Shown here piece after piece: positions 1-8,475 of a stretch of 64,000 bases of DNA. The notes under the pieces were generated by a model, which ran no database searches, was not told the DNA's origin, and worked only from the letters and a program-made list of their open reading frames with translations. How positions within the stretch are numbered: position 1 is the first letter of the stretch; the number at the start of each line of letters is the position of its first letter. A program made the translations under genes and the position numbers. The DNA comes from Streptomyces wuyuanensis (GTDB lineage: Bacteria > Actinomycetota > Actinomycetes > Streptomycetales > Streptomycetaceae): contig NZ_FNHI01000009.1 in the NCBI RefSeq assembly GCF_900103455.1, positions 82,055 to 146,054 on the forward strand, given 5' to 3'.

Positions 1-1271
1 CGGCGTGCCAGGTCGTGGGTGAGCCTCTCGACGTACGCGCTCCCGCCCCAGGGGTCGATGACCCGGCAGGTTCCGGACTCCTGCTGCAGCACCAGCTGGG
101 TGTTCCGGGCGATCCGGGCGGAGAAGTCCGTCGGCAGCGCCAGTGCCTCGTCGAGGGCGTTGGTGTGCAGGGACTGGGTGTGGCCCTGGGTCGCGGCCAT
201 GGCCTCCACACAGGTGCGGGTGACGTTGTTGAAGACGTCCTGCGCGGTGAGCGACCAGCCGGAGGTCTGCGAATGGGTGCGCAGCGACAGCGACTTGGCG
301 TTCTGCGGGTCGAACTGCTTGACCAGCTTGGCCCACAGGAGCCGGGCGGCGCGCAGCTTGGCGACCTCCATGAAGAAGTTCATGCCGATCGCCCAGAAGA
401 ACGACAGCCGCGGCGCGAAGGCGTCCACGTCCAGGCCCGCGTCCCGTCCGGCCCGCAGGTACTCCACACCGTCGGCGAGGGTGTAGGCCAGCTCCAGGTC
501 GGCCGTCGCGCCGGCCTCCTGGATGTGGTAGCCGGAGATGGAGATGGAGTTGTAGCGCGGCATCTTCTGCGAGGTGTACGCGAAGATGTCGGAGATGATC
601 CGCATCGAGGGGCGCGGCGGGTAGATGTACGTGTTGCGGACCATGAACTCCTTGAGGATGTCGTTCTGGATGGTCCCGGCCAGCTTCTCGGGCGGTACGC
701 CCTGCTCCTCCGCCGCCACGATGTAGAGCGCGAGCACGGGCAGCACGGCGCCGTTCATCGTCATCGAGACGGTCATCCTGTCCAGCGGGATGCCGTCGAA
801 GAGCTGCCTCATGTCGTAGATGGAGTCGATGGCGACGCCCGCCATGCCGACGTCGCCGGTGACACGCGGGTGGTCGCTGTCGTAGCCCCGGTGCGTGGGC
901 AGGTCGAAGGCGACGGACAGGCCCTTCTGGCCGGCGGCGAGGTTGCGCCGGTAGAAGGCGTTGGACTCCTCGGCGGTGGAGAAGCCCGCGTACTGGCGGA
1001 TGGTCCAGGGCTGGTTGACGTACATCGTCGGGTACGGGCCGCGCAGATACGGGGCCACGCCCGGGTACGTGCCGAGGAAGTCCAGGCCCTCCAGGTCCCG
1101 GCCGGTGTAGAGCGGCTTGACGCCGATGCCCTCCGGCGTCTCCCACACCAGGTCGTCGGCGCTGCTGCCGGTGGACTCCTTCACGGCGGCGCGCCACTGC
1201 TCCTCCGTGGCCCCGGCGGGCGGGGTGCCCGGGCCGAGGGCGACCTCGGAGAAGTCGGGGATCTGCGTCAC
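1..1271 (-). CDS. mutB: methylmalonyl-CoA mutase large subunit, 5' part only
   Basis: Interconverts (R)-methylmalonyl-CoA and succinyl-CoA with adenosylcobalamin, in the cytoplasm, linking propionate and odd-chain catabolism to the TCA cycle and supplying polyketide extender units. About 423 N-terminal codons are present; the family is about 730 residues, so the rest of the barrel and the B12 domain lie beyond the left edge. Hallmarks of the substrate-binding TIM barrel are visible: [21 protein letters not shown] near residues 80-100, [16 protein letters not shown], and [10 protein letters not shown] with the catalytic-type His at about residue 249. The GTG start overlaps the mutA stop (GTGA), so the two subunits are translationally coupled. 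Identity is very clear; only the missing 3' end is unknown. Confidence 0.95.
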   Translation of the reverse strand, partial: MTQIPDFSEVALGPGTPPAGATEEQWRAAVKESTGSSADDLVWETPEGIGVKPLYTGRDLEGLDFLGTYPGVAPYLRGPYPTMYVNQPWTIRQYAGFSTAEESNAFYRRNLAAGQKGLSVAFDLPTHRGYDSDHPRVTGDVGMAGVAIDSIYDMRQLFDGIPLDRMTVSMTMNGAVLPVLALYIVAAEEQGVPPEKLAGTIQNDILKEFMVRNTYIYPPRPSMRIISDIFAYTSQKMPRYNSISISGYHIQEAGATADLELAYTLADGVEYLRAGRDAGLDVDAFAPRLSFFWAIGMNFFMEVAKLRAARLLWAKLVKQFDPQNAKSLSLRTHSQTSGWSLTAQDVFNNVTRTCVEAMAATQGHTQSLHTNALDEALALPTDFSARIARNTQLVLQQESGTCRVIDPWGGSAYVERLTHDLAR

Positions 1272-3121
1272 GGGGCCACTCCCATGCGGTCGAGGACGGA
1301 GGACAGGACGCCGACGGCGTCGCAGCCCGCGAAGACGTGGGCGTCGACACCGGCGTGTTCGCCGGGCCGGCCGGCCAGGAAGATCTGCTCCGCACCGGCC
1401 GAACGGAGAGCCTTGGCGACCTCCTCTGCCTGCTCCTCGTACAGGGTGTCGCTGGAGCACAGGCAGGCGATCGCGGCGCCGCTGCGCGCGAAGGCGTCGG
1501 CGGCCGTCGCGGCGTCGACCGTCACGGGGTCGTGGACCGGTTCGACGCCGCCCGCCTGGAACAGGTTCGAGGCGAAGGCGACTCGGGCGGTGTGCGCGGA
1601 GGCGGGGCCGAGCGCAGCGAGGAAGACCCGGGGGCGGGCGCCGGTCGCGGCCAGGTGCGCGTCGGACCGGGCACGCAGTGCCTCGTAGGCCTCGTCGCGG
1701 CGGACGCGGGGCAGTCCGCCCTCGTGGCGGGCGGCCTCGGGCACGGGCTCGCGCTCGACGGGCTTCTCGGCGAGGAACGGGAACTCGCTGACGCCGGTGA
1801 CGGGTTCACGGCGCTTGGCGATCCGGCGCTTGCGCTCCTGCCAGGTGGCGGAGATGCGCTCGCCGACCAGTCCGGAGCGCAGCGCCTCGCCCTGGCCGCC
1901 CGCGCGTTCCAGTTCCTGGAAGAACGCCCAGGAGGCGTGGGCGAGTTCGTCGGTGAGCCGCTCGACGTACCAGGATCCGCCCGCGGGGTCGGCGACCCGG
2001 CCGAGGTGCGACTCCTCCAGCAGGATCGAGGAGGTGTTGCGCGCGATGCGGCGGGCGAAGGCGTCGGGCAGGCCCAGTTCGTGGTCGAAGGGCAGGACGG
2101 TCACGGCGTCCGCGCCGCCGACGCCCGCGCCGAGGCAGGCGATGGTGGTGCGCAGCATGTTCACGTACGGGTCGCGGCGGGTCATCATCACCGGCGAGGT
2201 GACCGCGTGCTGGCGCTGGGCGGCGCCCGTGTCACCGGCGGCACCGGACACCTCGGCGACGCGCGCCCAGAGCCGGCGGGCTGCCCGCAGCTTGGCGACG
2301 GTGAGGAACTGGTCGGCGGTCGCGGCGTAGCGGAACTCCAGCTGCCGGAAGGCGGCTCCGGCCGTCAGTCCGGCCGCGGTGAGCGCCCGCAGGTAGGCGA
2401 CGCCGGTCGCGAGCGACGCGCCCAGTTCCTGGGCGGCGGAGGCCCCGGCCTCGTGGTAGGGCAACGCGTCGACGGTCAGAGCGCGCAGGCCCGGGTACCG
2501 GTCGTGGGTGCTGCGGGCGAGCTCCACGGCCGCGTCGGTGTCCACGGGGTCCCCGGTGCGGGCGGACAGGCCCAGCGGGTCGGCGCCGAGGTTGCCGCGC
2601 GCCTCCTCGTGCGGAACGCCGCGCTCCTCGTACAGCCGAAGCAGTTCGGCGGCGGCGGCCGCGGTCTCCCGGCCGGCGTCGAGGACGACCGGCGCGAGGT
2701 CGAGGTAGACGCCCTCCAGCGCCTGGGCGAGTCCCGTCACCGGCACGCCGGCGGCGCCGGTGGTGAGCCACACGGACGTGACGCCGTTCTCGAGGTCGGT
2801 GAGGACTGCCTCGTTGGTGCGGGCGGCCTCGGGCCGTCCGTGGCGCTGGCGCACGTCCCAGCCGCCCACGGGGCGGCCGCCGCGCACGAACGGCGCGAAG
2901 CCGGGATGGCCGGTATCGGGCGCGGCGTCCCGCGCGGTGTAGAGGGGGCTCACGACGAGCCCGTCGTCCAGGGCTGTCGCCAGCGCCTCTTCCGCCGCCG
3001 CGCCCGACACGTCCTTGCCCGATTTGCGCAGCACACCCTCGACGAGGCGCTGCCACTGCTCATGGGTGGCGTCGGGGAACTCGGCGGCGAGCGTAAGCCC
3101 GTCATCAGGCAGAACCGTCAT
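1268..3121 (-). CDS. mutA: methylmalonyl-CoA mutase small subunit
   Basis: The 617-residue partner of MutB in the alpha-beta mutase. It has the same architecture: a TIM-barrel-like half ([11 protein letters not shown] near residue 60; [19 protein letters not shown] and [11 protein letters not shown] in the middle; [17 protein letters not shown] near 375-390) and a C-terminal cobalamin-domain-like fold ([24 protein letters not shown]). In known small subunits this C-terminal fold does not bind cobalamin and the subunit is structural. The DxHxxG cobalamin motif is indeed not visible here, which separates it from the large subunit. ATG start; no gene lies between it and the divergent sequence upstream. 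It is the first gene of the mutAB operon and ends in a GTGA overlap. Confidence 0.95.
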   Translation of the reverse strand: MTVLPDDGLTLAAEFPDATHEQWQRLVEGVLRKSGKDVSGAAAEEALATALDDGLVVSPLYTARDAAPDTGHPGFAPFVRGGRPVGGWDVRQRHGRPEAARTNEAVLTDLENGVTSVWLTTGAAGVPVTGLAQALEGVYLDLAPVVLDAGRETAAAAAELLRLYEERGVPHEEARGNLGADPLGLSARTGDPVDTDAAVELARSTHDRYPGLRALTVDALPYHEAGASAAQELGASLATGVAYLRALTAAGLTAGAAFRQLEFRYAATADQFLTVAKLRAARRLWARVAEVSGAAGDTGAAQRQHAVTSPVMMTRRDPYVNMLRTTIACLGAGVGGADAVTVLPFDHELGLPDAFARRIARNTSSILLEESHLGRVADPAGGSWYVERLTDELAHASWAFFQELERAGGQGEALRSGLVGERISATWQERKRRIAKRREPVTGVSEFPFLAEKPVEREPVPEAARHEGGLPRVRRDEAYEALRARSDAHLAATGARPRVFLAALGPASAHTARVAFASNLFQAGGVEPVHDPVTVDAATAADAFARSGAAIACLCSSDTLYEEQAEEVAKALRSAGAEQIFLAGRPGEHAGVDAHVFAGCDAVGVLSSVLDRMGVAP

Positions 3122-3296
3122 GCTCGGATGCTAGGGCAGGCTTCCGGATGAGCAGCAGAGGAGACGGCTGTGACCTTGCTCGCTGATTTGGCACTCAGTG
3201 CCGCGTTCACTGCCGGACACGGGCGAGATGTCCGGTGTGCGCCCCGCCCGGACCGCTTCTGATGCCCCGTCGGAGGACATACAGCGCGTTACGTGC

Positions 3297-3839
3297 TCAA
3301 TGACCCACCAGCAGTTTCACCGCGATGACGCTCACCCCGATCAGGGTGTCGGCGAGCCCTGAGACGACGGCGCTCAGCGGGCCGTTGCCCATCCGCAGTC
3401 CGGTCCGGCAGCCCCAGACGAACAGGGTGGCGACTTCGAGCGCCGCACTGAGCAGCAGGGCGGACTCCAGCTCCAGCACTCCCAGCGCCGAGACGCCGAT
3501 CAGCACGAGCGGACCCGCGGCGGTGAGCAGCAGCGGGCTGGAGACGTGCAGCGCCGCTCGGATCTCCTGGAGGGTCGCGCCGCGCCCCGTCAGCGCCCGG
3601 TGCGACTGCTCGTCGGCGACGAGAGTGGCCAGCCAGACCCCGAGCGCGGTCACTGCCACGGTGAGGGCGGACTCCAGGTGCTCCGGGTGCGCCGTCTCGG
3701 TGAGGGCGACCACGACGGCCGTGAGCGTGATGGTGGCGTAGATGCGTTCCTTGAGCCGCGCCGCCGCGGTGTCGCCCGCCCGCGCGGCGGTCGCCGCCTC
3801 CGGAGTCGCCCCCGGGCTCTGCCGTCCCGACGCCACCAT
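3297..3839 (-). CDS. hypothetical integral membrane protein
   Basis: A 180-residue protein not assigned to a functional family. The N-terminal 30 residues are hydrophilic. Four hydrophobic segments follow, approximately at residues 33-50 (YATITLTAVVVALTE), 62-78 (VAVTALGVWLATLV), 105-135 (SSPLLLTAAGPLVLIGVSALG) and 138-178 (LLLSAALEVATLFVW, then VSGLADTLIGVSVIAVKLLVG). A charged loop (ADEQSHRALTGRGATLQEI) sits between the second and third. The even number of segments and the short soluble tail suggest a small inner-membrane protein. It stands alone between mutA and a secreted protein, with no operon partner. Coding is supported by clean third-position GC bias and a hydrophobic pattern only in this frame. 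Confidence 0.7.
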   Translation of the reverse strand: MVASGRQSPGATPEAATAARAGDTAAARLKERIYATITLTAVVVALTETAHPEHLESALTVAVTALGVWLATLVADEQSHRALTGRGATLQEIRAALHVSSPLLLTAAGPLVLIGVSALGVLELESALLLSAALEVATLFVWGCRTGLRMGNGPLSAVVSGLADTLIGVSVIAVKLLVGH

Positions 3840-4277
3840 GGATCACCGGCCCTTTCCGATGGCACACCGTAGGGGCCCCTGCGGTGCTCGTCCGCGGCGC
3901 AGCGCGGGGGTTGGGCCGCTCGGGGGATCCGCGCGGGCGGGCGGTCCGGCGCACCGCGCCGTGTCCGCGCGACGCCCGACCGCTTTTCCGTGCCTCGGAG
4001 TTGGCCGGAGGGACGGTCGCGGACCGGGGTCGGCTCCGGGGAGATTCGTCCGTCGCCGACCGGCATGCGCAACGACGGAAGCCGGGCCCCGGAGGCATCG
4101 GTCGATGCCCCCGAGTCGCAACGGCCGCCCGCTGTCAAGCCCCGAATGTCAGCGGCATGACGCGGACCGGCACGGCGGGCGTAATTGAGTCATGGGTTCA
4201 CACGGAGCGGTTGGCCCATCCGAAGGTCCGCCGAACGGCGGCGGACGGCTCGCCCCCTTCCCCTGGAGGAGAATCCC
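3840..4277. other. intergenic region, no convincing gene
   Basis: About 440 bp between divergent genes. All frames are open because of high GC, but none gives a credible protein. A 7-bp perfect hairpin (GGCATCG/CGATGCC) lies near 4093-4108. A stretch of lower GC (gtaattgagtcatggg) near 4180-4196 may be part of the promoter of the downstream secreted protein. A Shine-Dalgarno GGAGGAGA is at 4265-4272. Confidence 0.5.
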
Positions 4278-4538
4278 ATGACTCGCACCACCTGCACGCA
4301 GCGCATCGCCCTGATCACTGCCTCGACGGCCCTGGCCGCAGGAGGTGCCCTCCTCCCCGGCAGCGCGTTCGCCGCTCCGGCGGCCCAGACCGGCACCGCA
4401 CCCGCCAAGGCCGCCGCCTTCGACCAGCACAAGCACCACGATCGCGACGACAACCGCGGCGAGCGGAAGAAGAAGACGAAGATCGTCATCAAGGTCAAGG
4501 ACAAGAAGATCGTCATCAAGATCGAGTCGCGGAGGTGA
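4278..4538 (+). CDS. small secreted basic protein with alternating Lys/Ile-Val tail
   Basis: An 86-residue exported protein. Residues 1-32 are a classic Sec signal peptide (basic start MTRTTCTQR, hydrophobic core LITASTALAAGGALL, Ala-x-Ala cleavage at SAFAAPAA). The mature region starts with an Ala/His/Asp-rich linker (FDQHKHHDRDDN) and ends in a strictly alternating Lys/hydrophobic stretch, KIVIKVKDKKIVIKIE. That pattern should form an amphipathic beta strand or hairpin with one cationic face. The start was chosen because GGAGGAGA lies 5 bp upstream; an in-frame ATG 93 bp earlier would spoil the signal peptide. Function is unknown; a surface-binding or self-assembling peptide is possible. 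Confidence 0.75.
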   Translation: MTRTTCTQRIALITASTALAAGGALLPGSAFAAPAAQTGTAPAKAAAFDQHKHHDRDDNRGERKKKTKIVIKVKDKKIVIKIESRR

Positions 4539-4594
4539 CGACGTCCCGCTCCGCGTGACGGTCCGGCCGGAGAGGCACCGCCCTCCGGCCGGAC

Positions 4595-4879
4595 TCACGG
4601 GTTCTCGTCACGCACCGCATCCGGCAGGACGCCGGAACCGGTCACGCGACACCGGTCGGCCGGACGACGCCTGGCCGTTCGGCGCAGGGACGCGCGCTCC
4701 GCGGTCCCGCCGGGGCCGGCCCAGAAGTCGTGCCCGGCCAGGCGGCAGGACAACTCGATCAATCTCCTCCTCAGCGCCGTCGTGCTTTCCGTGGGCGCCC
4801 GCTGCGCCAGGGCCTCGTAGGTGCGGATCCAGTCGGTCTGCAAGCGCAGCAGGTCGGGTGGGAAGAGGTTTCGCGCCAT
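4595..4879 (-). CDS. small hypothetical protein
   Basis: A 94-residue soluble protein with no recognised domain. The first 55 residues (beginning MARNLFPPDLLRLQTDWIRT) look well conserved in character: a Leu/Trp-rich helix, a Thr/Glu loop, then RRRLIELSCRLAGHDFW. The last 40 residues are Arg-rich. The ATG start sits just downstream of a locally AT-rich stretch (4880-4912, on the other side of the gene start), typical of a promoter in this GC background. It converges on the secreted protein at 4278. The frame stays open another 300 bp upstream, but that part is Pro/Arg-rich and shows no real protein character, so the internal ATG is preferred. Confidence 0.55.
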   Translation of the reverse strand: MARNLFPPDLLRLQTDWIRTYEALAQRAPTESTTALRRRLIELSCRLAGHDFWAGPGGTAERASLRRTARRRPADRCRVTGSGVLPDAVRDENP

Positions 4880-5656
4880 GGCCAAATTAGAGCACGTGTT
4901 CGAATCTATCGCATATCGAGGTCCTGCTCCGGTGGCGCCCGTCGGGAACTTCACCGGCACTCGAGGGCGACGCCCTCGCTGAGGCGGGGCCGCAGGCGTC
5001 GAGTCGTCCCGGAAGGCCCCCGGCCCGCCACGCCGCCTTCGAGGCCGTCTTCGCCACGCCCGCCGGCCTGGTCGCGGTCGCGGCAGCCCTGGCCCCGTCG
5101 CGGGACGCCGGCTCGTCTGCGCCGGTCCGGCGGCCGTGGCCGCGGCCTGCGCGGTGAGCATCCGCGTGGCCGGGCGAGCGGCCTCACACGGCGTCACGGA
5201 CTCGCTGCGGCCGGACTACGAAGAAGTCGGCGCCCTCGTCGCCGAGTTGGACGAGGCGGACCGTGCGGCCGTGCGCGCCGGCCCGGACCTGGCCCTGGAA
5301 CGGCTTGCCGGCGCGGGCGTGATCAGCCGATCCCGGCTCCCAGAGGCGCACCGTGCGCCTCTGGGAAGTCTCGCGCGCCGGCTCCGGGCAGGGGAACGGT
5401 CGCCGGCCCGCCAGGCTCGACGAGACCGAAGCCCCCGAACTCCGCACAGCCGCAGGGTCCGCACGGAAACAGGTCCCGCCCGGCCCGTGGCAGTCCGCCG
5501 GGGAGCCGGGGACGGGACGCGTGGAGACGCGTGGAGACGCTTGGAACGGGCGCCGCCGTCGGCGCACACCCCGTACAGGTACCGGTTCCCGTCTACCGGT
5601 TCCCGTCGCCCGGGAGACGCGGACGCCCGCATTCCCGCTCGGACAATCGGGACGAA
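4880..5656. other. intergenic region with possible gene remnant and short repeats
   Basis: 780 bp without a confident gene. On the plus strand, about 5205-5345 encodes a protein-like stretch (DYEEVGALVAELDEADRAAVRAG, then LALERLAGAGVI) without a matching start or plausible ends, and neighbouring frames give unrelated Ala/Arg-rich sequence. It may be a decayed or frameshifted gene. Short direct repeats lie just before the next gene: gcgtggagac twice at 5519-5538, and taccggttcccgtc twice near 5580-5607. An AT-rich promoter-like patch lies at 4880-4912, next to the divergent small gene. Confidence 0.4.
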
Positions 5657-6514
5657 GTGATCAGTACGCTGGACCGCGTGGGTCACTCGGAGGCACGCGC
5701 AGAAGGCGCCGGACCGTTCACGACACGCCTGACCTGGCATCTCGCCGAGGGAGGTCTCGCCGTGTGGGAGTCGCGCCAGGCGCGCAAACGCGGCGCGCTC
5801 GGCGTCACGGCCGCCGGGCGCGCCGAGCCGGTCCCGCAGCGGGCGGACCGGGCGACACTCTCCCGGCTGGGCCGGCTGAACGTCGTCGCCTCGCTGTCCT
5901 TCGTCATCGGCGGGGCCCTGTTCGCGCTGGGCGCGGCGCTCGCCCTCCGGTCCGCCAGTGCCACGACGAGCGCGTCCGTGTACTTCGTGGGAGGTCTGTT
6001 CTTCACCGCCGGCGCCTATGCCTCGCTGCTCCAGGCGATCAACGCACCGCGCCCCGGGAGCAGGGCCGGGACACTGCACTCGGGCCGCTGGCACTGGTGG
6101 CGGTACGAGCCCATGCGGATCGACTGGGTCGGCACGTTCCTGCTGTTCGCCGGCACGCTGGTGTTCGGCATCAACCTGCTGAACTCGTTCCTCCACGGGC
6201 TGACGGCCCAGCAGGCGAACCGGCTGATCTGGGCCCCGGACATGATCGGCTGCCTGCTCTTCCTCGTCTCCGGCCAGCTGGCCCTGATGGAGGTCTGCCA
6301 CGGGTCGCCGAGAGTGCTGCCGCTCGACCTCGGCTGGTGGATCGTCGCCGTCAACCAACTCGGGTCCGCGCTGTTCATGATTGCGGCCCTGGCGGACTTC
6401 ACCGTGCCCGCCACCGGCGCTCTGGTCAACACCGGCATCGCCAACTGGGGAACGCTCACGGGCGCCGTCTGCTTCTCCGTCGGCGGGGTGATCCAGGCGT
6501 TCGAGCGGCCGTAG
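5657..6514 (+). CDS. six-helix membrane protein of unknown function
   Basis: A 285-residue protein. A cytosolic N-terminus of about 60 residues is followed by six hydrophobic segments: LNVVASLSFVIGGALFALGA, SVYFVGGLFFTAGAYASLL, IDWVGTFLLFAGTLVFGINL, DMIGCLLFLVSGQLALMEV, WWIVAVNQLGSALFMIAAL and WGTLTGAVCFSVGGVIQAF. The central loop carries a Trp-rich motif, GRWHWWRYEP. Segment pairs 1-2, 3-4 and 5-6 look alike (polar-aromatic entry, Gly-rich exit), suggesting triplication of a two-helix unit resembling YrhK-type proteins. A GTG start at 5657 was chosen; a second GTG at 5678 is possible. It is monocistronic. Function is not known. Confidence 0.7.
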   Translation: MISTLDRVGHSEARAEGAGPFTTRLTWHLAEGGLAVWESRQARKRGALGVTAAGRAEPVPQRADRATLSRLGRLNVVASLSFVIGGALFALGAALALRSASATTSASVYFVGGLFFTAGAYASLLQAINAPRPGSRAGTLHSGRWHWWRYEPMRIDWVGTFLLFAGTLVFGINLLNSFLHGLTAQQANRLIWAPDMIGCLLFLVSGQLALMEVCHGSPRVLPLDLGWWIVAVNQLGSALFMIAALADFTVPATGALVNTGIANWGTLTGAVCFSVGGVIQAFERP

Positions 6515-6630
6515 GCACGGCGGCGCACGCGCGACCGCCGGCGAGCCGCCTCGGCTCTCCGCCGCGCCCGCACGGTCCCGGTACGTGCCACAGGCCGGGC
6601 CCGTTCCGGCGGGTGGGTCCGTGTGCGCGG

Positions 6631-7149
6631 TCAGACCTCCGTGCCGCGCGGCACTGCGACGTCGGTGAGCAGGGAGCCCCCCGGAGCGGCCTCGGGCCAC
6701 GACTTCTGCTGGGTGAGCACCGCGATGGCCGACGTCGGGAACTTCTCCTCGACTCGCTGGAGGGTGTCGCCGAGACCCTCCGCCGCCAGAAGCAGCACGA
6801 ACTCCTCGAGGCCCGGGTTGTGGCCGACGAGCAGCAACGTGGCCACGTCGTCGGGGGTTTCCCTCACCACGGCGAGCAGGTCCGCGGGGCCCGCGCCGTA
6901 GAGCCGCGGGTCGTGGCGCGTCCGCGGACCCGTCGGGAGCTCCCGGGCCGCGAGGTCCCAGGTCTCGCGGGCCCGGACGGCGGGTGAGCACAGCACCAGG
7001 TCCGGGACGCAGTCGGCGTCCCGCAGCCACCGGCCCGCGGCGGGCGCGTCGCGCAGCCCGCGCTCCGCCAGGGGCCGTCGGACATCGGCCACACCTGGCG
7101 GGCGGGCGGACTTCGCATGCCTGAGGACGACCAGTCGTCGGAGAGTCAT
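6631..7149 (-). CDS. SixA-type phosphohistidine phosphatase
   Basis: A 172-residue histidine-phosphatase superfamily protein. The catalytic RHAKS motif is at residues 10-14, with His11 as the phospho-acceptor. The second active-site histidine is in LLVGHNPGLEEF near residue 113, and the supporting arginine is in SPAVRARETW. SixA proteins remove phosphate from phosphohistidine, but actinobacterial members are largely uncharacterised and may act on small metabolites. The length matches short SixA-like enzymes without extra domains. ATG start at 7149. It is separated from anmK by about 110 bp and transcribed in the same direction, so co-transcription is possible. Confidence 0.85.
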   Translation of the reverse strand: MTLRRLVVLRHAKSARPPGVADVRRPLAERGLRDAPAAGRWLRDADCVPDLVLCSPAVRARETWDLAARELPTGPRTRHDPRLYGAGPADLLAVVRETPDDVATLLLVGHNPGLEEFVLLLAAEGLGDTLQRVEEKFPTSAIAVLTQQKSWPEAAPGGSLLTDVAVPRGTEV

Positions 7150-7257
7150 GGGGCCTCCACCCGTCGGGCCTCCACCCGTCGGTGAGCGGCGACAGTCTGT
7201 GCGCCGCCAGCTTTCCACCCCCCGGCGGCCCGGGCCAGTGCACGCACGCGGTTGCCG

Positions 7258-8475
7258 CTAACCGGCGGCCCGGAACGCGCTCGCCGGCGGCGCACCCCGG
7301 CCCGGCCCCGGCCGCACCACGAGCGAACCCGGCGCCTCCGCGGGTGTCCGGGGCAGCCGGAGCGGGCCGCTTCCGGGCGTGATCGAGCCGAGGACCCGCA
7401 CCCCGCGCGCGCCGGTGCACGACGGCTCGTTGCCGGTCAGGCCGTGCAGCGTGAGGTAGCCGAGGACGGCGAAGGCGCAGGCCTCCTTCGCGGACGAGGG
7501 CAGGCCGAGTTCGTCCGACGTCCGCAGCGTGACCCCCGCCAGCTCGTCCCGGAGCATCGCCGTCAGCACGGGGTTGCGGGTGCCTCCGCCGGAGACGATC
7601 AGCTCGGTCGCGCCCAGGGGCCGGAGCGCGTCGGCGACGGTCCGCGCGGTCAGCCGGGTCACGGTCGCGACCACGTCCTCGGCGGCGATCCCGCCGAAGC
7701 CCGCCAGCGCGGCCCGCACATAGCCTCGGTGGAACAGTTCCTTGCCGGTGGTCCTGGGCGCGGGCCTGCGGTAGTACGGCTCGTCGAGCAGCCTGAGGAG
7801 CAGGGGCTCGTGGACCCGGCCGGCGCCCGCGAGCGCCCCGCCGCGGTCGTAGGCGAGCCGTCCGTCCGTCAGGTCGTGGACGGCGGCGTCGATGAGCGCG
7901 TTGCCGGGGCCCGTGTCGAACGCGATCGGCCGTCCGTCGCGCGGCAGCACGGTCAGGTTGGCGATGCCGCCGATGTTCAGTGCGGCGGGCACCCCCGGGC
8001 GCCCGCGCAGCCACATCAGGTCGACGAGGCTCACCAGGGGCGCGCCCTGGCCGCCGGCCGCGACGTCCCGGGTCCGGAAGCCGGAGACGACGGGGCGGCC
8101 GGTCGCCTCGGCGATCCACGCCGGTTCGCCGATCTGCAGCGTGCCGTGCACCCGGCCGTCTTCCGCCCAGTGGAAGACGGTCTGCCCGTGGGAGGCGACC
8201 AGTTCCGCGGCCCCGCCGCAGAGTTCGCGGTCGGCGCGTACGGCGACGTCGGCGAAGGCCCGCCCGATGAGCGTGTCCAGCCGGCACACGTCCGCCAGGG
8301 TCGTGGCGGACGGCGGCAGGGCTCCGGCGAGCAGCGCCCGCACCTCGTCGCCGTACGGCTCGCTCACCATGCCCAGCGGGGTGAGGACCAGGGCGCCGTC
8401 CTCGACCGCGAGATCGGCGGCGGCCGCGTCGATCGCGTCGTACGACGTGCCCGACATCAGTCCGACGACCCTCAT
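7258..8475 (-). CDS. anmK: anhydro-N-acetylmuramic acid kinase
   Basis: Opens the 1,6-anhydro ring of anhydro-MurNAc and phosphorylates it to MurNAc-6-P, recycling cell-wall muropeptide sugars. The 405-residue length fits the family. The N-terminal MRVVGLMSGTSYDAIDAA is the AnmK phosphate-binding signature (GxMSGTSxDxxD). Further ATPase-fold motifs are SHGQTVFHW, DTGPGNALID and VSGGGTRNPVL. The ATG overlaps the stop of the upstream transporter by 4 bp (ATGA), so transporter and kinase are translationally coupled. That suggests the transporter may bring in a peptidoglycan sugar or a related metabolite, although MHS permeases usually carry organic acids. Confidence 0.92.
   Translation of the reverse strand: MRVVGLMSGTSYDAIDAAAADLAVEDGALVLTPLGMVSEPYGDEVRALLAGALPPSATTLADVCRLDTLIGRAFADVAVRADRELCGGAAELVASHGQTVFHWAEDGRVHGTLQIGEPAWIAEATGRPVVSGFRTRDVAAGGQGAPLVSLVDLMWLRGRPGVPAALNIGGIANLTVLPRDGRPIAFDTGPGNALIDAAVHDLTDGRLAYDRGGALAGAGRVHEPLLLRLLDEPYYRRPAPRTTGKELFHRGYVRAALAGFGGIAAEDVVATVTRLTARTVADALRPLGATELIVSGGGTRNPVLTAMLRDELAGVTLRTSDELGLPSSAKEACAFAVLGYLTLHGLTGNEPSCTGARGVRVLGSITPGSGPLRLPRTPAEAPGSLVVRPGPGRGAPPASAFRAAG

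Noticed and set aside
15..3151. Long plus-strand open frames opposite mutA and mutB
   Set aside because: They mirror the coding strand's GC bias. Their products are Val/Gly/Arg-rich with no domain, whereas the minus-strand products are clear mutase subunits.
5216..8287. A minus-strand open frame of about 1000 codons
   Set aside because: It runs antisense to or out of frame with the membrane protein, SixA and AnmK genes and has Arg/Pro-rich low-complexity sequence throughout.
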